Assembly: GCF_921293095.1 (NCBI RefSeq) | Contig: NC_060252.1 | Span: 82,604,866-82,668,865 of the forward strand | Length of the DNA: 64,000 nt | From: Ischnura elegans | Lineage: Eukaryota; Arthropoda; Insecta; Odonata; Coenagrionidae | Reading direction: 5' to 3' | Part shown: piece by piece, positions 33,890 through 46,347 of the stretch | Layout: each line of letters begins with the position of its first letter | How positions within the stretch are numbered: the first letter of the stretch is position 1 | The notes under the pieces: generated by a model | Database searches by the model: none | What the model was told of the DNA's origin: nothing | The model's input: the letters and a program-made list of their open reading frames with translations, nothing else | Position numbers and translations under genes: made by a program

Positions 33890-35790
33890 ATTACATCGCC
33901 ATGAAACCAGATGTTGCGTTACGAAATAGGTTTAAAAACAACTCACATAAATGCACTCTGGATTATAGTATTCTGTGGAGAAACTCAATTTAAAATATAT
34001 ATATAGATATACAAACACAAAACCTACACCATCTGACGAAAGTAATTATGAATTCTGCAAATAAGAAACGGTGAAGCGTGTTTGTGTGTGTAATATAAAT
34101 GAGTCCTCCAAAACGGTATGAATTGGATGAACTGTACGAATTAATTACGAAGCGTTTTAATTTGAAATCCCCCGACCCTCCCCTACCCAACTTACTCACA
34201 CCCCTGGATATGGGTTGGATCAGAGTGGGGGTGGGAAAATGCAGAAAACCACAAATGTAAGCAATCTGTTGACGAGCTGGGAAAAATAATTAATTTAAAC
34301 CCTCTAAATCTCCGAAATTAAAAGCTTGGAATAGTTAATCAACTTCATTTGCAATTTATTTAACTTATTAATTGCTCATAAAATTAAAACCTCTAAAAAA
34401 GAGTAGACTCCAAAGGTTTGAAGTGGAAAAAGAACCAGTGATACACAAATTTAATTATTACCTAGCGTGTATGCTTACGTGCATTTCTGAGCATGCCCCA
34501 CATCCTAGATGAAAAGCAAATTTTGTTAATTGATTTTCCGCAGTAATTGAACGACCAGAGTGATGCCTTTGCCAGAAACATTTAATGCTCTATCGAAATG
34601 ATTCACAATTAAGTGGATGAAGAATACCACGCTATGGCCGAAAAAAAAGTTTCACATCTCTTGCATAGCAGAGCTATATTTTCTCTTAGTTTAAAACTAA
34701 ATCGAAAAAGTATAAACCATGCGAATGACATACATATATCTTCGCTGGTTAATTAATCAATTAATTGTAATTTTCCTGCATTGATATGGAGTCACAAAAC
34801 CTTTTGGATTTGACGCTGAGATAATGAAAAAAAACGACCGAATTACAAGCGAAAATTTTAATTGCTAAGCGTTCACTTTTATGTCCAATTAATAAAAGAA
34901 TGTATTTCAATTAAATAAACTCTATTAACTTTTTACCAATGAAATTTAATGCATGAATAGGCACAATCGGTGGTGCAAAAATATTAAATTTTGCATTCAT
35001 GGTTTAATATACTATAATTTCAACAAAGCGAAATCATTAGAACTTCACTTCATATTTTTAACGCACTGTCCACAATCCTGTCAATGAAAAACATATATAT
35101 GTACTTATCGATGCTTGAGAATCACACCTTCGAAAAATATGTTGCTATCATTTGAGGAACTACGTTCTGTTGGTTACCCTATTTCTCTAGTACTCATAGT
35201 CATTCCTGAGCTATGATTTTGGTGTATTTCCTCTTAATGAGACGCGATTGTGTTGATACTGATCGATGGTCAATGAAACGCCTGTGAAAAAAATAGCGCT
35301 ATTGCCCTCTAGCTATGATGAGGAAAATTTCTATAAGGCTTTCCTGCAAATATTGCGTCGATCATGTATCAATTATATCATTCTTCATTCCTTCAACAAT
35401 CTCTGTTACCTTCCTTTTTCTTCTCTATTTCTAAGTAGCTTCCTTCGTTAAGCCAAGGGTCTATGTTTTCCCTTATCCTTTATAAACAGCCAATAGGATT
35501 TTAATTTCAAAAGAATGTATAATAATTAAAAAATACTATAAAAATTTCCCCAATTACATTTTATGCATGAATAGGCAGAATCATTCATGCAAAAATATAA
35601 AATATTACATCCTTATCCTTTTGGAGCAGCACATAAGATTTCTTCTGTCTACTGTTCGCCTGGTACAATCATTTCTTCTCCTCAACAGCGGTCAAGATCG
35701 TAGCCAGAAAAATTTCGAGTAGGAATTTGGACGGAAGAATACATTTGTAGGATAACAGCGACTCAATTCTTTCATTTTAATAGCGCTCAA
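33890..35790. other. AT-rich spacer with a dispersed pair
   Basis: TTTATGCATGAATAGGCA-like strings with CAAAAATAT and AAATTTTGCATT at about 34940-35000 recur at 35560-35620, giving a diverged pair about 600 bp apart. Otherwise nothing recognised. Confidence 0.35.
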
Positions 35791-35799
35791 CCTACTAAT

Positions 35800-36065
35800 G
35801 TGACATCTTCGCGACGGCCTCGCTGACCGTATTAATTAAGCACCGTAGTAAGTAAGCACACCGAAACCCAATCTCGTTAAAATCATCGCGAACCTCATTC
35901 ACACCCTTGCAACTGGCAGTAACCTTATTCCTGGTTCCATCGTCGCCATTTACATTTCCAAACTTGCATACAATCTTCCATCGAGGAAAAATGATTTTCA
36001 TCGACCGTGATTCGAACCCGTCTCTCCTACCCCAGCATCATCTTTCTCTGCGGTGCTTTGAACAA
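35800..36065 (-). mobile_element. Possible tRNA-like SINE
   Basis: On the minus strand GACGGGTTCGAATCAC (box B) follows a GGTAGGAGAG context, and a further 200 bp reads on to GATGTCACATTAG. There is no second copy in this window, so the family assignment is only by box B. Confidence 0.35.
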
Positions 36066-36074
36066 TGAAGAAGT

Positions 36075-36560
36075 TACTTGAGAGTTTGAGAACATCTTTA
36101 AGAGCGACACAGAGAACATCATATTAGATCCCCAGTATATTTCTAGGTCCGGCAAAAATGGTAAATTAAGGGAGGCATTCTGCCCAACGGATAGATATGG
36201 AAATTCGTTTCACCCTAGATGAATAAAGCACTTCAATAAATGCTAAGTGTAATTTCGATGCATAAACTCTTCTCGGGATATCGTGTGGGTAAGATTATGT
36301 AAGAGCCCGACGTTTCTGGTACCGACTCGCAAAACATTCTCAGTAGCCGTGAGAATGCGTAGCGAGTGGGTATCCGAAATGTCGGCGCTCTTACATAATC
36401 TTACCCGCACGGTATCCCGAGAAGAGTTTATACGTGTTGTTCGCTGGGAAACTGTAAAATCTTACGTAATTTCGATAGTGAACTTTCTTTTTACGTGTAA
36501 ACGGCTGGTGTCCTATTGAGGTGGCTTGCACTGTAATATGTGGATGTAAATTAACACCTT
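36075..36560 (+). pseudogene. LINE C-terminus with hairpin insertion
   Basis: The frame reads FENIFKSDTENIILDPQYIS, RSGKNGKLREAF and RYGNSFHPR, then a stop. This is the same protein end as at 7800, 22510 and 41918. The 3' part resumes after the hairpin insertion with TTTTTACGTGTAAACGGCTGG and TGGATGTAAAT. Confidence 0.75.
36260..36465 (+). mobile_element. Hairpin retroposon-like insertion, copy 5
   Basis: Inverted arms ATAAACTCTTCTCGGGAT and complement (36262 to 36431) enclose an inner CATTCTCA/TGAGAATG stem. A ~34 nt tail with CGCTGGGAAACTGTAAAATC follows, which matches the tail of copy 1. GTAATTTCGAT is duplicated at 36249-36259 and 36466-36476. The uninterrupted LINE at about 42265 shows the empty site. 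Both strands carry a GAAA..GTCGG segment. Confidence 0.9.
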
Positions 36561-36569
36561 GCGCGAATT

Positions 36570-39500
36570 AGGGAGGCCCGGATAAGAATCCCAGTCAAGG
36601 CAAATGATATTTCCGCTAAGTGAAGTTTCGCATTTATTTATTACGTGCACTTGTGGGTAAATTCGTTAAGGTATACCGCTAGCCAGTCTGCGGTCATTTC
36701 CTTGAATACTGCATTACATCAGTCGCTACACTTTCATAAAACGTCTCGCCATTAAATGGGATAGCAATTGTACGTATTGCTCACGCCCTTCCACCGAACG
36801 AATAAACGTACATTTGAACAAGATATTCCCAATTCGTCCAAATGAAAAAAGGTACTAAGCTCCCCAGAGGAAATGACAAGATAGTAAAACAAAACGAACA
36901 TATACAACCGTAAGAGCATTCCGCGACAACTATCCGCTGAGCTATAACAGCATGATCAGTAAATAATGAAAACTGAGACAACATTCGGAGGAATCGTAAA
37001 AAAAATCTAATAAAACGATACAATTCCGAAGCGAAATTCGACTTCCAATTCGGGGAAAAGGGTCCCACATTTAAAAAAATACATATAATAAATTGTCTGG
37101 TGTCCCCTCGAAAATGAAGCCCAGCGCTAACGAACGACTATCAGGAAGGACGGCGCCTCTATTTTTTCATTAATAACTCCAAATTTAGTTTTTCTTTTTT
37201 AATTTTCATACCCTCCCAGGAGCTCACCGGGAGAGAGCCTCCATTAAAAAAAATACGAACAAGATGAGATGATGGCGGAATTGGGGAAGGGTACACTTAC
37301 CCGGACACATGCACATATATATACACATAAACGTATACTATATTTTTTCGGTAATTGAAGCAAAAACTTAATCAATACACAAAAATATAAAATTTGGACG
37401 GGGGAGATGAAAAAAAACTCAAAAATTCCTACGGATTATTTGAGCCTTAATTGGATGCAATTAAAAACCGAGGCGGAGGAGACGGACTACGGGGGGGAGA
37501 GGTGGAGTGAGGTGGTCCGGAATATTGAATGTGGAATCCAATTTTTCAAGCTTAAGTGTCATTTTGACTGGATTTTTTTATTATTATTTTAAAATTCTCC
37601 CGCGATTGCCTAAGGGAGAGAGAACCTCCACGAAAAACTTTCGAAATCGTAAAACAATAACGGATAACATCCCCCACTTAAGACTTAATTGCTCTTTGGA
37701 TTACATTCTCTCGTCTCGTTTTTTAAATTTTGTTTCGTTCATTTTCTCTCTCTCTCGCAAAAATTTAGTATGCAACCTTCCCCCACACCCTCCCTTATGC
37801 CTTTCAGTTATATTCTATACTGCTCTCCTGCAGTATAAAAAAATGAATTAGATTGTAAGCTTGCATTCCGATAAAAAAATACACTTTTTAAGCACCCATT
37901 TCATTCTAATACTGCAATAGCGTCCTTTATCGTACATTGGGAAAGCAGCTTATGCATTATCGTTTTCGGAGATTGCTTTAATATTTTCCAATATTCTCCC
38001 GGATTCTACGGGCTTCGCGTGTGTGTATAGGCATTTTTTTAATGGGATATTTCGTATTTCGCCCGGGAATCCTGCAAATAAATGACCACGCGGGAAGGCA
38101 TCTATTTGATTTGCATATCGCTCTCCCAATACTTTTTGTTGCCAACCCCTGTTTAAATATGTTTCCGATAGAATTCCATTCAATGATATCGAAAATCTGA
38201 CGCCATGTTTGTTCGCTTAATCGCCTCGGTTCAAAATTTCAAAAGTTGTTGTATTCATCGCTGGGGAAAAAAATCTCTCGGTACACTTGTTATCCCCGAC
38301 AGCTATTCACGAAAAAGTTCAGAATGGATCGACCCTCCGGAGTAAAATTTATGCACCAATCCTGTTGGAATACGGGCTGTTCCAGCAATTTTTTTTTCAA
38401 ACAAATTTTCCCTTCCCGAGATTAAATCTTTGCGCAAGCAATTTGAAATCCCCTCCATAAACGTTATTTTATATTAAGATAAACTTTTCAATATTTCCCT
38501 CCCGCGTTTCGCATCCACGTGACAAATGGACGTTAATGAACAGCATCTGCAACGGAATACCACTATAGAGAGATGAATGATATAAATACGTCTTCAAAAA
38601 ATAATTTTTCTTGAAACTCGGAGACATTAAGCGAGACAGAAACGAATTGCCACGAAAGTGTTTTCATAGATATTAGTTTTGGCGAGTATTTTATGATTTA
38701 TGTCTGCATCACTCCACGAGAGTCCGTTTTGCATTTGCTGATTGAACAAATCCATTGGCAAAGATTAATTTAAAAAGAATACACCAAGTTCTATCAGAGG
38801 AATATTCGAAAAATGTTCATCTGCATCTTCCACGACCTTTCCATGATGAAAGAAAACCAATGGTAATTCCCACACTTTTTAATTCCAAAACCCAATAACC
38901 GACCATGGTTTCAACACATTACGTCATTTTCAAAGACCTTGAGGGTGCTCTCATAAAATTAAAAAGTCAATTTATTACATATATAGTATTTTTTATGTCT
39001 AAGTAAGTTAAAGTTATTAACGTATGCAAAATATGACTTCATAATCGTCAATATTCTTGCTGCTACAGATCTTCAAAGTTCGCATAAATTATTAAATTCT
39101 TTCGCGCTACAGGAACGCCCTGTGACGTCAGAATGCGAGTTAGCAGATTCGCTCCATGGCAATAACAAAACAGTAACGACGATAACGAAAATCTACGACG
39201 ATACTGATCCAACTTGAAGGATGTGTCAAAAACAGTTGTGAATAGTTTTAAAGTTTTTACGGTGCGTGTATTGCGCAATGGCTGCCTCCGACTTTGTAAA
39301 GACTTCTGGGAAGATTCTGAAGGTAGCTTAATTCATGGTCGCTTATTTTTTTCCAATAATGAAGATTTCCCGGCGCGGGGTTGAGAAGCCGCGAAATTTA
39401 AATCTAACATAAATTAAATCAACAATCTCGTTCGCTAATAATCTAAAGCCTGGTTTGTATTTTATTTAATTACTGCCATTTACTCATTTATTTTAATGTA

Positions 39501-40870
39501 CACTTGGTGCAATATTGTAATATGTGAAGTTAAGGTTTTGGAGAAATACAACGGATCATATTTTGCGCCGATTTACTTAGCATTCCTAAGGTCTGGAAGA
39601 GAGGCATACAGTGTTTCAGCAGTTTGTTAGGCTCAACTGTTTATAAAATTTAGCGTGTGCACTGTTGGGGCTAAGGTGACACAAATAAAGTGAGAACAAT
39701 AATCTTGTACAGCGGAAATCGCCGTAGATGAGGAGGATGAAAAAGTAATGAGCGCTACTAGTCAAGACTGCGCTGCATCTTCCAGTATGCATAGGTACAT
39801 TCTTTAAGCCTTATTCTGGATAAATATTTCACATTACTGATGAATTAACATATAATGCCATGAAAAAAATAAATAGTACTGAGATACATAGGTTTTCCTA
39901 AAACTGGGACAAATAGTCTACTGGCACCACGTAAACGTTTTGTTTACTGGACTCTGACGTCACGCTCAGCCAAAATGGCGATGGGTCGTTTGGAGCGCAA
40001 CATTACAACAATTTTCAAAGTGCAATTTCACGAATAATACGGAGATTAGAGAAGAACTGCTTTCACTTCAATTTTCAGCACGAAGGATATTTTTTAATCG
40101 CATAATTATCCATTTTCAGTGGAATTCCCCGTTACAATTGTTGTAATTGCGGGAGAAGTATGAAACTTAATATTAATTCAATAAATTCCATGACAAGTAT
40201 AAATTTGGTGAGGCTAGTAATGCGCGTTTAAAATTGGCCAATGTTTAAAGTAGAGGTTTACTTAGAAAGGCTTAAAAAAAAACCGGTACTTTTTTGTTTA
40301 TGCACTAATATCTATATTCACCAAGTAATGTAAAATATTTTCAACAATATTAATCTACGCGCAATAAAATAAGGAAAGTAATGACCCCAATTTCGTGAAA
40401 GTAGCTTAAAGGGTATGGTTTTTATAAGTTTTCAAACTCTAGTATCTGTAATTTTGGTACGGACAGTTGAGGTGGAAGCGAGAAGCAAGCAGCTACACAA
40501 GTAGCCTTCATCCGAAGCGGCCATTTCGCCCTCCTCTTCGACGGTAAGACGTCTAGCGGGACTTGTGCGCGTGTACTTCGAGGAAGAGGGGCCTCATCCA
40601 AGAGACGGGAAATGGGATGCATAAAATATGAATTGATATGCGTCTCCCTATCTGTTCCTGTGCAGCCGTTTCCCTCTCGTCTTTCCCCCGTTCATCTTAA
40701 GCCAATCCCCACTAGTGCATTATGCCCACACCCACAAACACAGACAAAGCACTCGGACGGACTGCTTTGTCTTCTCTTTTTACGCAAACTAAAGCCTCAG
40801 CTTCCACGTACGGTACGAAACTTGGAGGAGGCGACGGACAACTGAAGTAATTTGAACCATAATAATAATG
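36570..40870. other. Long AT-rich spacer
   Basis: No gene, RNA or repeat was recognised over about 4.3 kb. A ~23 bp AT-rich run surrounds 37310-37340. Frames are short. Confidence 0.4.
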
Positions 40871-40881
40871 TTGTCTTTAGG

Positions 40882-41143
40882 CAGTGGCGTATCCAGGGGG
40901 GTGTCCGAGGGGTCCGGACCCCCACCCCGAAATGTAAAAACAATTATTTTCTTTCATAAAATGAAACAAAATGTTGAAAAATCATGAATTCCAAAAATAT
41001 TTTAACAAATGAAGTTTTTTCGATTATGAAAACCGTTAAAATTAGTTTAAAACACATTTCTTAGTACCCTGTTTTTCAAAAATATTTCCCCCCTGGTTTT
41101 GGACCCCCCCCCCCCCCGGACGAAATTCCTGGCTACACTACTG
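40882..41143 (-). mobile_element. hAT-type element, related to 2945
   Basis: CAGTGGCGTATCCAGG at the left and CCTGGCTACACTACTG at the right. The flanks TCTTTAGG (40874-40881) and TCTTTATA (41144-41151) share six bases as a decayed 8 bp duplication. The body is the reverse of 2945-3209 (GGTCCGGACCCCC, poly-C, GACGAAATTCCTGGC). Confidence 0.8.
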
Positions 41144-41159
41144 TCTTTATATGAGTGGG

Positions 41160-41400
41160 TGAGAAGCAAAGGGGTACAAGTGACTTCTGTTTTTTATACA
41201 GAGTTAGGTACAGAAATTATCAATGGAAAACAACGAGTTAATTAGCCTCTTAGTAGTGCATTTGATTTTCCACTGGATGTCAGCACAGAACAGAGGCTCA
41301 CTTGAATCCCTTGGCAACCAAGTTCGTGTGTATTTCTTCTAACAATTAACTATACAAAAATTTGTCGAGAAAAGAATCACTTGTATCCCTTGGCTTCTCA
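41160..41400. mobile_element. MITE, TGAGAAGCCAAGGG family
   Basis: Left TGAGAAGCAAAGGGGTACAA and right TTGTATCCCTTGGCTTCTCA are a clear inverted pair. GGATGTCAGCACAGAACAGA lies inside, as in 32929-33167. 241 bp, non-coding, superfamily unknown. Confidence 0.75.
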
Positions 41401-41414
41401 ATCCCTAATATATG

Positions 41415-41575
41415 AACCGAATTTAGGACTACACAGTCCTTACTTACAAATAAGTTGATAGACACGTGCATACTCCCATGGCTTAGACGGGAGGAAATCC
41501 ACCCAGGCGGATTACGAACCCGCGACCCCGGGATTAGATGTGAGAACCTTTACCCCGCCGCCACCAAAGCCAAGG
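41415..41575 (-). mobile_element. SINE-A copy
   Basis: On the minus strand GGTGGCGGCGGGGTAAAGGT, then GGTCGCGGGTTCGTAATCCG (box B) and CCTGGGTGGATTTCC. It abuts SINE-B directly. Confidence 0.7.
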
Positions 41576-41579
41576 CAAG

Positions 41580-41825
41580 GGTATAGAGGGAAGGATGGAG
41601 AGAAACCCGGCGTCGGCATTTACCTGCTCTTAATGAAAGACTCCAAGGGGACCACGGCTTAACGTCCCATCCGACGGACGGAGTGTTGCGCTTGAAGTAT
41701 CCCCCACACAACATTCAAGTAGGGATCGGGCAGTCTCGGAAAATTCTTTGCTACCGCAGGGTTTTGAACCCGATCTCACAGGGTGGGATGCCAACACTCC
41801 AGCCACCACGCCAACCCGATCCCCT
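41580..41825 (-). mobile_element. SINE-B, full-length
   Basis: On the minus strand GGGATCGGGTTGGCGTGGTG, box B GGGTTCAAAACCC, CCTACTTGAATG, CTCCGTCCGTCGGATGGGAC, GTTAAGCC and finally TTTCTCTCCATCCTTCCC. This is the best reference for the family in the window. Confidence 0.85.
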
Positions 41826-41917
41826 GTGCTCCCATCCCACTGATATCTAAAAGAGGGAACGTCGTTCTTGCTCTGAGCCATATTGATAGGGATATTTATT
41901 AAATACTTTGATTGCAT

Positions 41918-42385
41918 TGGACAAACCCACGAAGAAAAGAGAAAGAGCCTTGCAAATTATTCCCCTAATTTCGATGGGAGACAGCGTCTGTGATTTCTAC
42001 AAGAGTCCGTCAAAAACTGCTACAGAAAGCGTTACACAGATGTTAGGCTGGGAGCTGCTAGAGACTCGGAAACTTCTCGCTATGCTTATATTGCTTGAGC
42101 AATTTAGAATGGATATATTTAAAAGTGACGCGGAGAACATAAGAACCCTCCTTCGTTTCCAGTTCTGACAGAAACGATTAATTAATAGGGATATATTTTC
42201 GAACGTATAGGTATAGGAATTCGTTTTTCGCCCGCACGATAAAAGACTATGATAAATTCTAGGCGTAATTTATTTAGACCATTGCCTTTTTATGTAAATA
42301 GCTGGTTTCCTAACAATCTCCGCCACACGCCTATTGATGTTGCTTGCGGGGTGGTATGTCGATGTAGATGAAGATTTAGAGTGAC
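41918..42385 (+). pseudogene. LINE C-terminus, uninterrupted copy
   Basis: The frame 41908-42168 reads KRERALQIIPLISMGDSVCD, then ESVTQMLGWELLETRKLLAM, LILLEQFRMDIFKSDAENI, the conserved segment before the end of these LINE proteins. Stops follow, and the 3' part (CCTTTTTATGTAAATAGCTGG, shortened here to TATGTAAATAGCTGG, then GATGTAGATGAAG) closes it. No RT core is present. It serves as the empty-site paralogue for hairpin copy 5. Confidence 0.8.
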
Positions 42386-42429
42386 TCCTGGCAAGTCATA
42401 TTCCACCGCAAAATAGATTAAAAGCACTT

Positions 42430-42680
42430 AACGTACTTTGTTGCTAATGAAAGCGTTTGGCTCCTGACCTCTGAGTCCCGGGTTTAAATCCGGGTGAACC
42501 ATTTGCAAGTTCAAGCTGAAACTCTATGGGTCCTCCCTTCCCTGAACAAGGGCGAAGTTAAAATTTTAACTTTGCGGTGGCCAGATATCCTGCCCGAGGT
42601 TAAGGAGCCGTGGAATAACCCCCATATTTTTATTGTGTCATTCCAAAAACCTTAAATCTACACCTGGATCCCGTAAATTA
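42430..42680 (+). mobile_element. tRNA-like SINE (SINE-C)
   Basis: GGCTCCTGACCTCTGAGTCC, then GGGTTTAAATCCGGG (box B) and a non-tRNA body with a TTAAAATTTTAA palindrome near 42551. Related sequence may lie at 28145. Confidence 0.5.
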
Positions 42681-42689
42681 TTTACCCGG

Positions 42690-45020
42690 ACACAACACTA
42701 AGATGTTTTTAATTTTTTTAAACTAGTGATAGAGTAAACTATTTTGAATTTGGTTGTACTTGAATGTACAGATTTTGTCCTTTTTTCAGACATATTACCT
42801 TTAAGTTGGGGGAGACAGGCTCCCCTACGCCACGCCACCAAAACTCGCTGAAAAAGTAAAAATTTTTATTCAGTAACCAAGGCAGGAGAGAAATTTACCC
42901 TCAACCGATCCATGCCAACTTTCACGTGGAATCGTTGAGTAAAAGTTAGCTCGGGTATCTTTTGAAAGCGATACATTACCCGGTTTACGGCTGGCGAAAA
43001 CTTAAATCCAAGTCTATAAGAATGAGCTTTGAAGGAAGCTGATGCGTGATCCGCTTAAAGGAGACGAAAATACCCCATCTCATCGCATTACGTCGCATGG
43101 TCACACCCGTCCTGCTTACATCCTGTCAAATTTAAATCCTCCACTTACTGCCTGGAGCACGGGAAGTGAAGGGACGCCACCATTTTTTTCCTAAAGCACC
43201 CCGGCACCTTTTCTAAAGCCAACTCGACTGGGTGTGATTCAGTCACATCTCAAAAGCGCTTACTTCGGCACAAATGAGCCGGTTTACCATTCAAACTGTC
43301 AGACTTGAGGGGTTTATGAGAAGCAGTGTCACTGTCAGTGCCTACTCTTAAACCACCTGGTTTGTCCCCCATGGAGATTATGTTAGCATGTTCGCTAATC
43401 TGCTAGGCCTATGTATGAAATATATGTCCTAGTTTCACGATATTGATTCAACATTTACAGATCACGACTTATTTTCAATTTAGCGGGCAAAGGTGAGTAT
43501 GACCAAACACAATGGTGATATTAATAAAAAAAAGTTACCAACAATGCATTAAATATTTTACACAAGGAATTTTACATTTAAAACTAGGTTTGAATTTCAA
43601 CTAGGCAATGCTATGTGAGAAGTAGCTGGTGACTGAGTATGAGTCAACAAAACTATCTACAGGTAATCAAGGTTTTTTATTTGGCCAATTCTCAGTTTTT
43701 CGGCTCTTCCCTTTTTAGAATTATTCTTATCTCTCTATATTTGACATTATTCGTAACGTATTAAGAGGCAGAAGTAATTTTTAAATCCATAATAGAGGAA
43801 CATGTAGAGTAAAATTGGAAAAACGAGGAAGAGAAAGGAGCCAAGATGCAAATTGTGACTAGACGTGTTCATGAATGATAATCTTTTAAGGAGTAAGTAA
43901 AAACACGTGCATTAGTCGATAAAAATGAATATATGAATGAATATGAATAAAATGAGCACTATTTTATTAAAATTTGCACCTGAATAATTAATCAATCATA
44001 GCCACAATTTTGAAATAAAACGATCAAAGATGTCTCTGCCCAACTTCATCACAATTCTCCGGAATGCATACGCAAATTTCCATTAGGGATTGAATATGAA
44101 AGTCACATCCTGACTCCCATTCCTGTTTCTGCGTTACCAAGTTACAGACACAGCTGAAACGAAGGAGTGAAATCCACTTTGAGACTCGTCTGTTTTCTCG
44201 AAAGCCTCCCGCGTCACACATTAGCTCGATTGGAGAACTCCTGTCATATTTTTTTCAATCCTATTTTGGGAGTCTCGGCTGCATTTCACTCCTCCAATCC
44301 ACCCTTTGGGAAACGGGGCTTTCGAAGATGATCTCTGGGATCCGCCGCCACCGGGTCGTACCTTAGATAGTGTTCTCCGCTACATAAACTCTCCCGGCTC
44401 CCCACCAAGATGCCATTCCGGCCGCTCAAACAGGCAATGAAAACGTTCTGAATGGTCGGTGGAATTAGCCTTAACGGGCCATCACGAGATTCTTACAGCA
44501 CTCGTTCCAAATTGCCTCCCGACCGGAGAATCCGTCTTTTCCCAGGCCTCCTTCAATATACCCCAAGCCGTAGCGTTCCCATCCTCTCACCTCTAACCAC
44601 TGTTCAATTTCCGTCAATGGGTCTTTTCCCGCCAACCACTGCTGCTTGCGCTTTGCCTCTCCCCCGTCTTGGCTAAACCCCGCACCCATCCGCGGAGGTC
44701 TGCGAGGAAGAACGGGTTGAATGAAAATAGGGGGGGGGGGGCAAGAACTAGACCATGAGGTACTCGCTTCATTCATCCTGTGGTAAGATGAACGCCTGGG
44801 TGATCCAATTGGTTAAAGAAGTCAGCGCTTGTTAAGGGGCATATTTAGGCAGTAACTGGGTAAAAGTAACTGAATTACAAGTGACGATTACATTTCATTA
44901 AAATTTTACTCGTAATCCCTATATTTTTAAAACTGTAATTACTGCTCATAATCCTGAATGTTTCTAAGTGAATAGCGAGGATTTAGCACTTTCTAATATT
45001 TATATCACAAAACTTACATC
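42690..45020. other. Unassigned spacer
   Basis: A GC-richer part at 44240-44780 gives overlapping frames on both strands without domains. A G-run lies at about 44731-44742. Nothing recognised. Confidence 0.35.
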
Positions 45021-45031
45021 CATAAACTGAA

Positions 45032-45256
45032 ATGCTTCAAATTAAAGAGCAACTCAAAGAGGTTTATAAAAAAGCCGTTCAATATGAGCACCATTCGCCA
45101 CACGGCACACGTCAAGACGATATACGACGAAGTTCTTCCCAAACGTTGATTATTGGCTCTCTAGTAGTTGTCACCACAGCTGCATTAATCCTGTATCTTA
45201 ATTCAGGTGGTAGTGGAGGAACTTATGTTATTATCATCTTGAGGCAGCAAAATTGA
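45032..45256 (+). CDS. Possible small membrane peptide, unrecognised
   Basis: This 74-codon frame starts ATGCTTCAA after an A-rich leader. A hydrophilic N-half (LKEVYKKAVQYEHHS, RRSSS) is followed by one clear hydrophobic segment, TLIIGSLVVVTTAALILYL (about residues 38-56), then a glycine/serine patch. The organisation fits a single-pass small protein, but the length is within chance expectation, no homologue is recognised, and there is no flanking exon evidence. It is most likely spurious. Confidence 0.15.
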   Translation: MLQIKEQLKEVYKKAVQYEHHSPHGTRQDDIRRSSSQTLIIGSLVVVTTAALILYLNSGGSGGTYVIIILRQQN

Positions 45257-45742
45257 TAAAAGTGTTATCTGACTTTTATGTCTTTTGTTGACCAGAGCCG
45301 GAACGCCGCGGCGTTCCGACACCATGACACCATTGGTAATGAATATCATAAAGGGTTAACAGCCCGCTATTCATTTAGGTATATTAATTGCTAAGTGAAA
45401 GTAATCATTGCTTTTCCGCACATAACCTACATCTACCCGTGAGCTATAAAAATAACCAGTGGAATATTTTATTACGCTCCAAGCCAGGTATGCCACCATA
45501 AGGAAAATTCAAAACTTTAGTCTTCTGATGGTACTTCAAAATCACACAGTAATGAAGTCCGCGCCGTGTGGTCGATTGTTTCCCCTCGTGCCGCTCATCC
45601 AAGGTGCGATAATGAGCGTGAATTTAAACATTACATGTGAAGAAAAAATATTAATGGATTGGATTACATCCCACGGCTGGCATGTCACTCATTGATCAGT
45701 CTTTTATATCAGACATGCATGACAGCATCCGTTAAATAACTA

Positions 45743-46347
45743 CAGTGTGTCCTAAAAAGAATGACCCGATTTTAAATAAGACTGTTTATTAGAAAGAAGG
45801 GCTAAACATCAACATATTGTATACTAAATTACTCACAAAAGACAAAGGTTTATAAAAAACCATCATAAATGTTCAATATGTCCTCAATTGGCTGTGCGGA
45901 CGACATCTAGCCGATAGCTGAATTCATCCAAAATTGAGTGTAAGATGTCTTCTGTCACTGAAGCTACAGCAGCTGATATTCATGTTTTTTGTTCATCAAT
46001 GTCACGAGGTAAGGGAGGAACGTAAACACGCTGTTTAACATTTCCCAAAAGGAAAAAATCGCATGGTGTTATGTCAGGGGACCTAGGAGGCCAAGAGTGT
46101 AAAGCCTGTTCTCGCGGTCCTGTACGTCATCTTCAGCGAGACTGGCTGCACCTTATTGTTAGACCTAATTGTTAGATCAATGGTCCAAGGGTGCACGCTC
46201 CACATCAGCGCTCGTGGTAACATTCAGCGGATTTTTCTAAAACTCTAAACAATGCCGATCACATCTGGCGCTGTTTCACTTGCCTAGTGACATTTGTTTC
46301 AATACTATTACAAGTTAAAATCGGGTCATTCTTTTTGGGACACACTG
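45743..46347 (-). pseudogene. Tc1/mariner-type element with transposase remnant
   Basis: Inverted ends of about 28 bp (CAGTGTGTCC..AAAGAATGACCCG and its complement) are flanked by TA at 45741-45742 and 46348-46349, the target of Tc1/mariner elements. On the minus strand WPPRSPDITPCDFFLLGNVK, then QRVYVPPLPRDIDEQK, SYRLDVVRTANG and GHIEHL form the C-terminal DDE region; the conserved acidic residue lies in the SPDITP(C)D stretch. Most of the enzyme is gone and stops are present, so the 605 bp copy is inactive. Confidence 0.85.
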
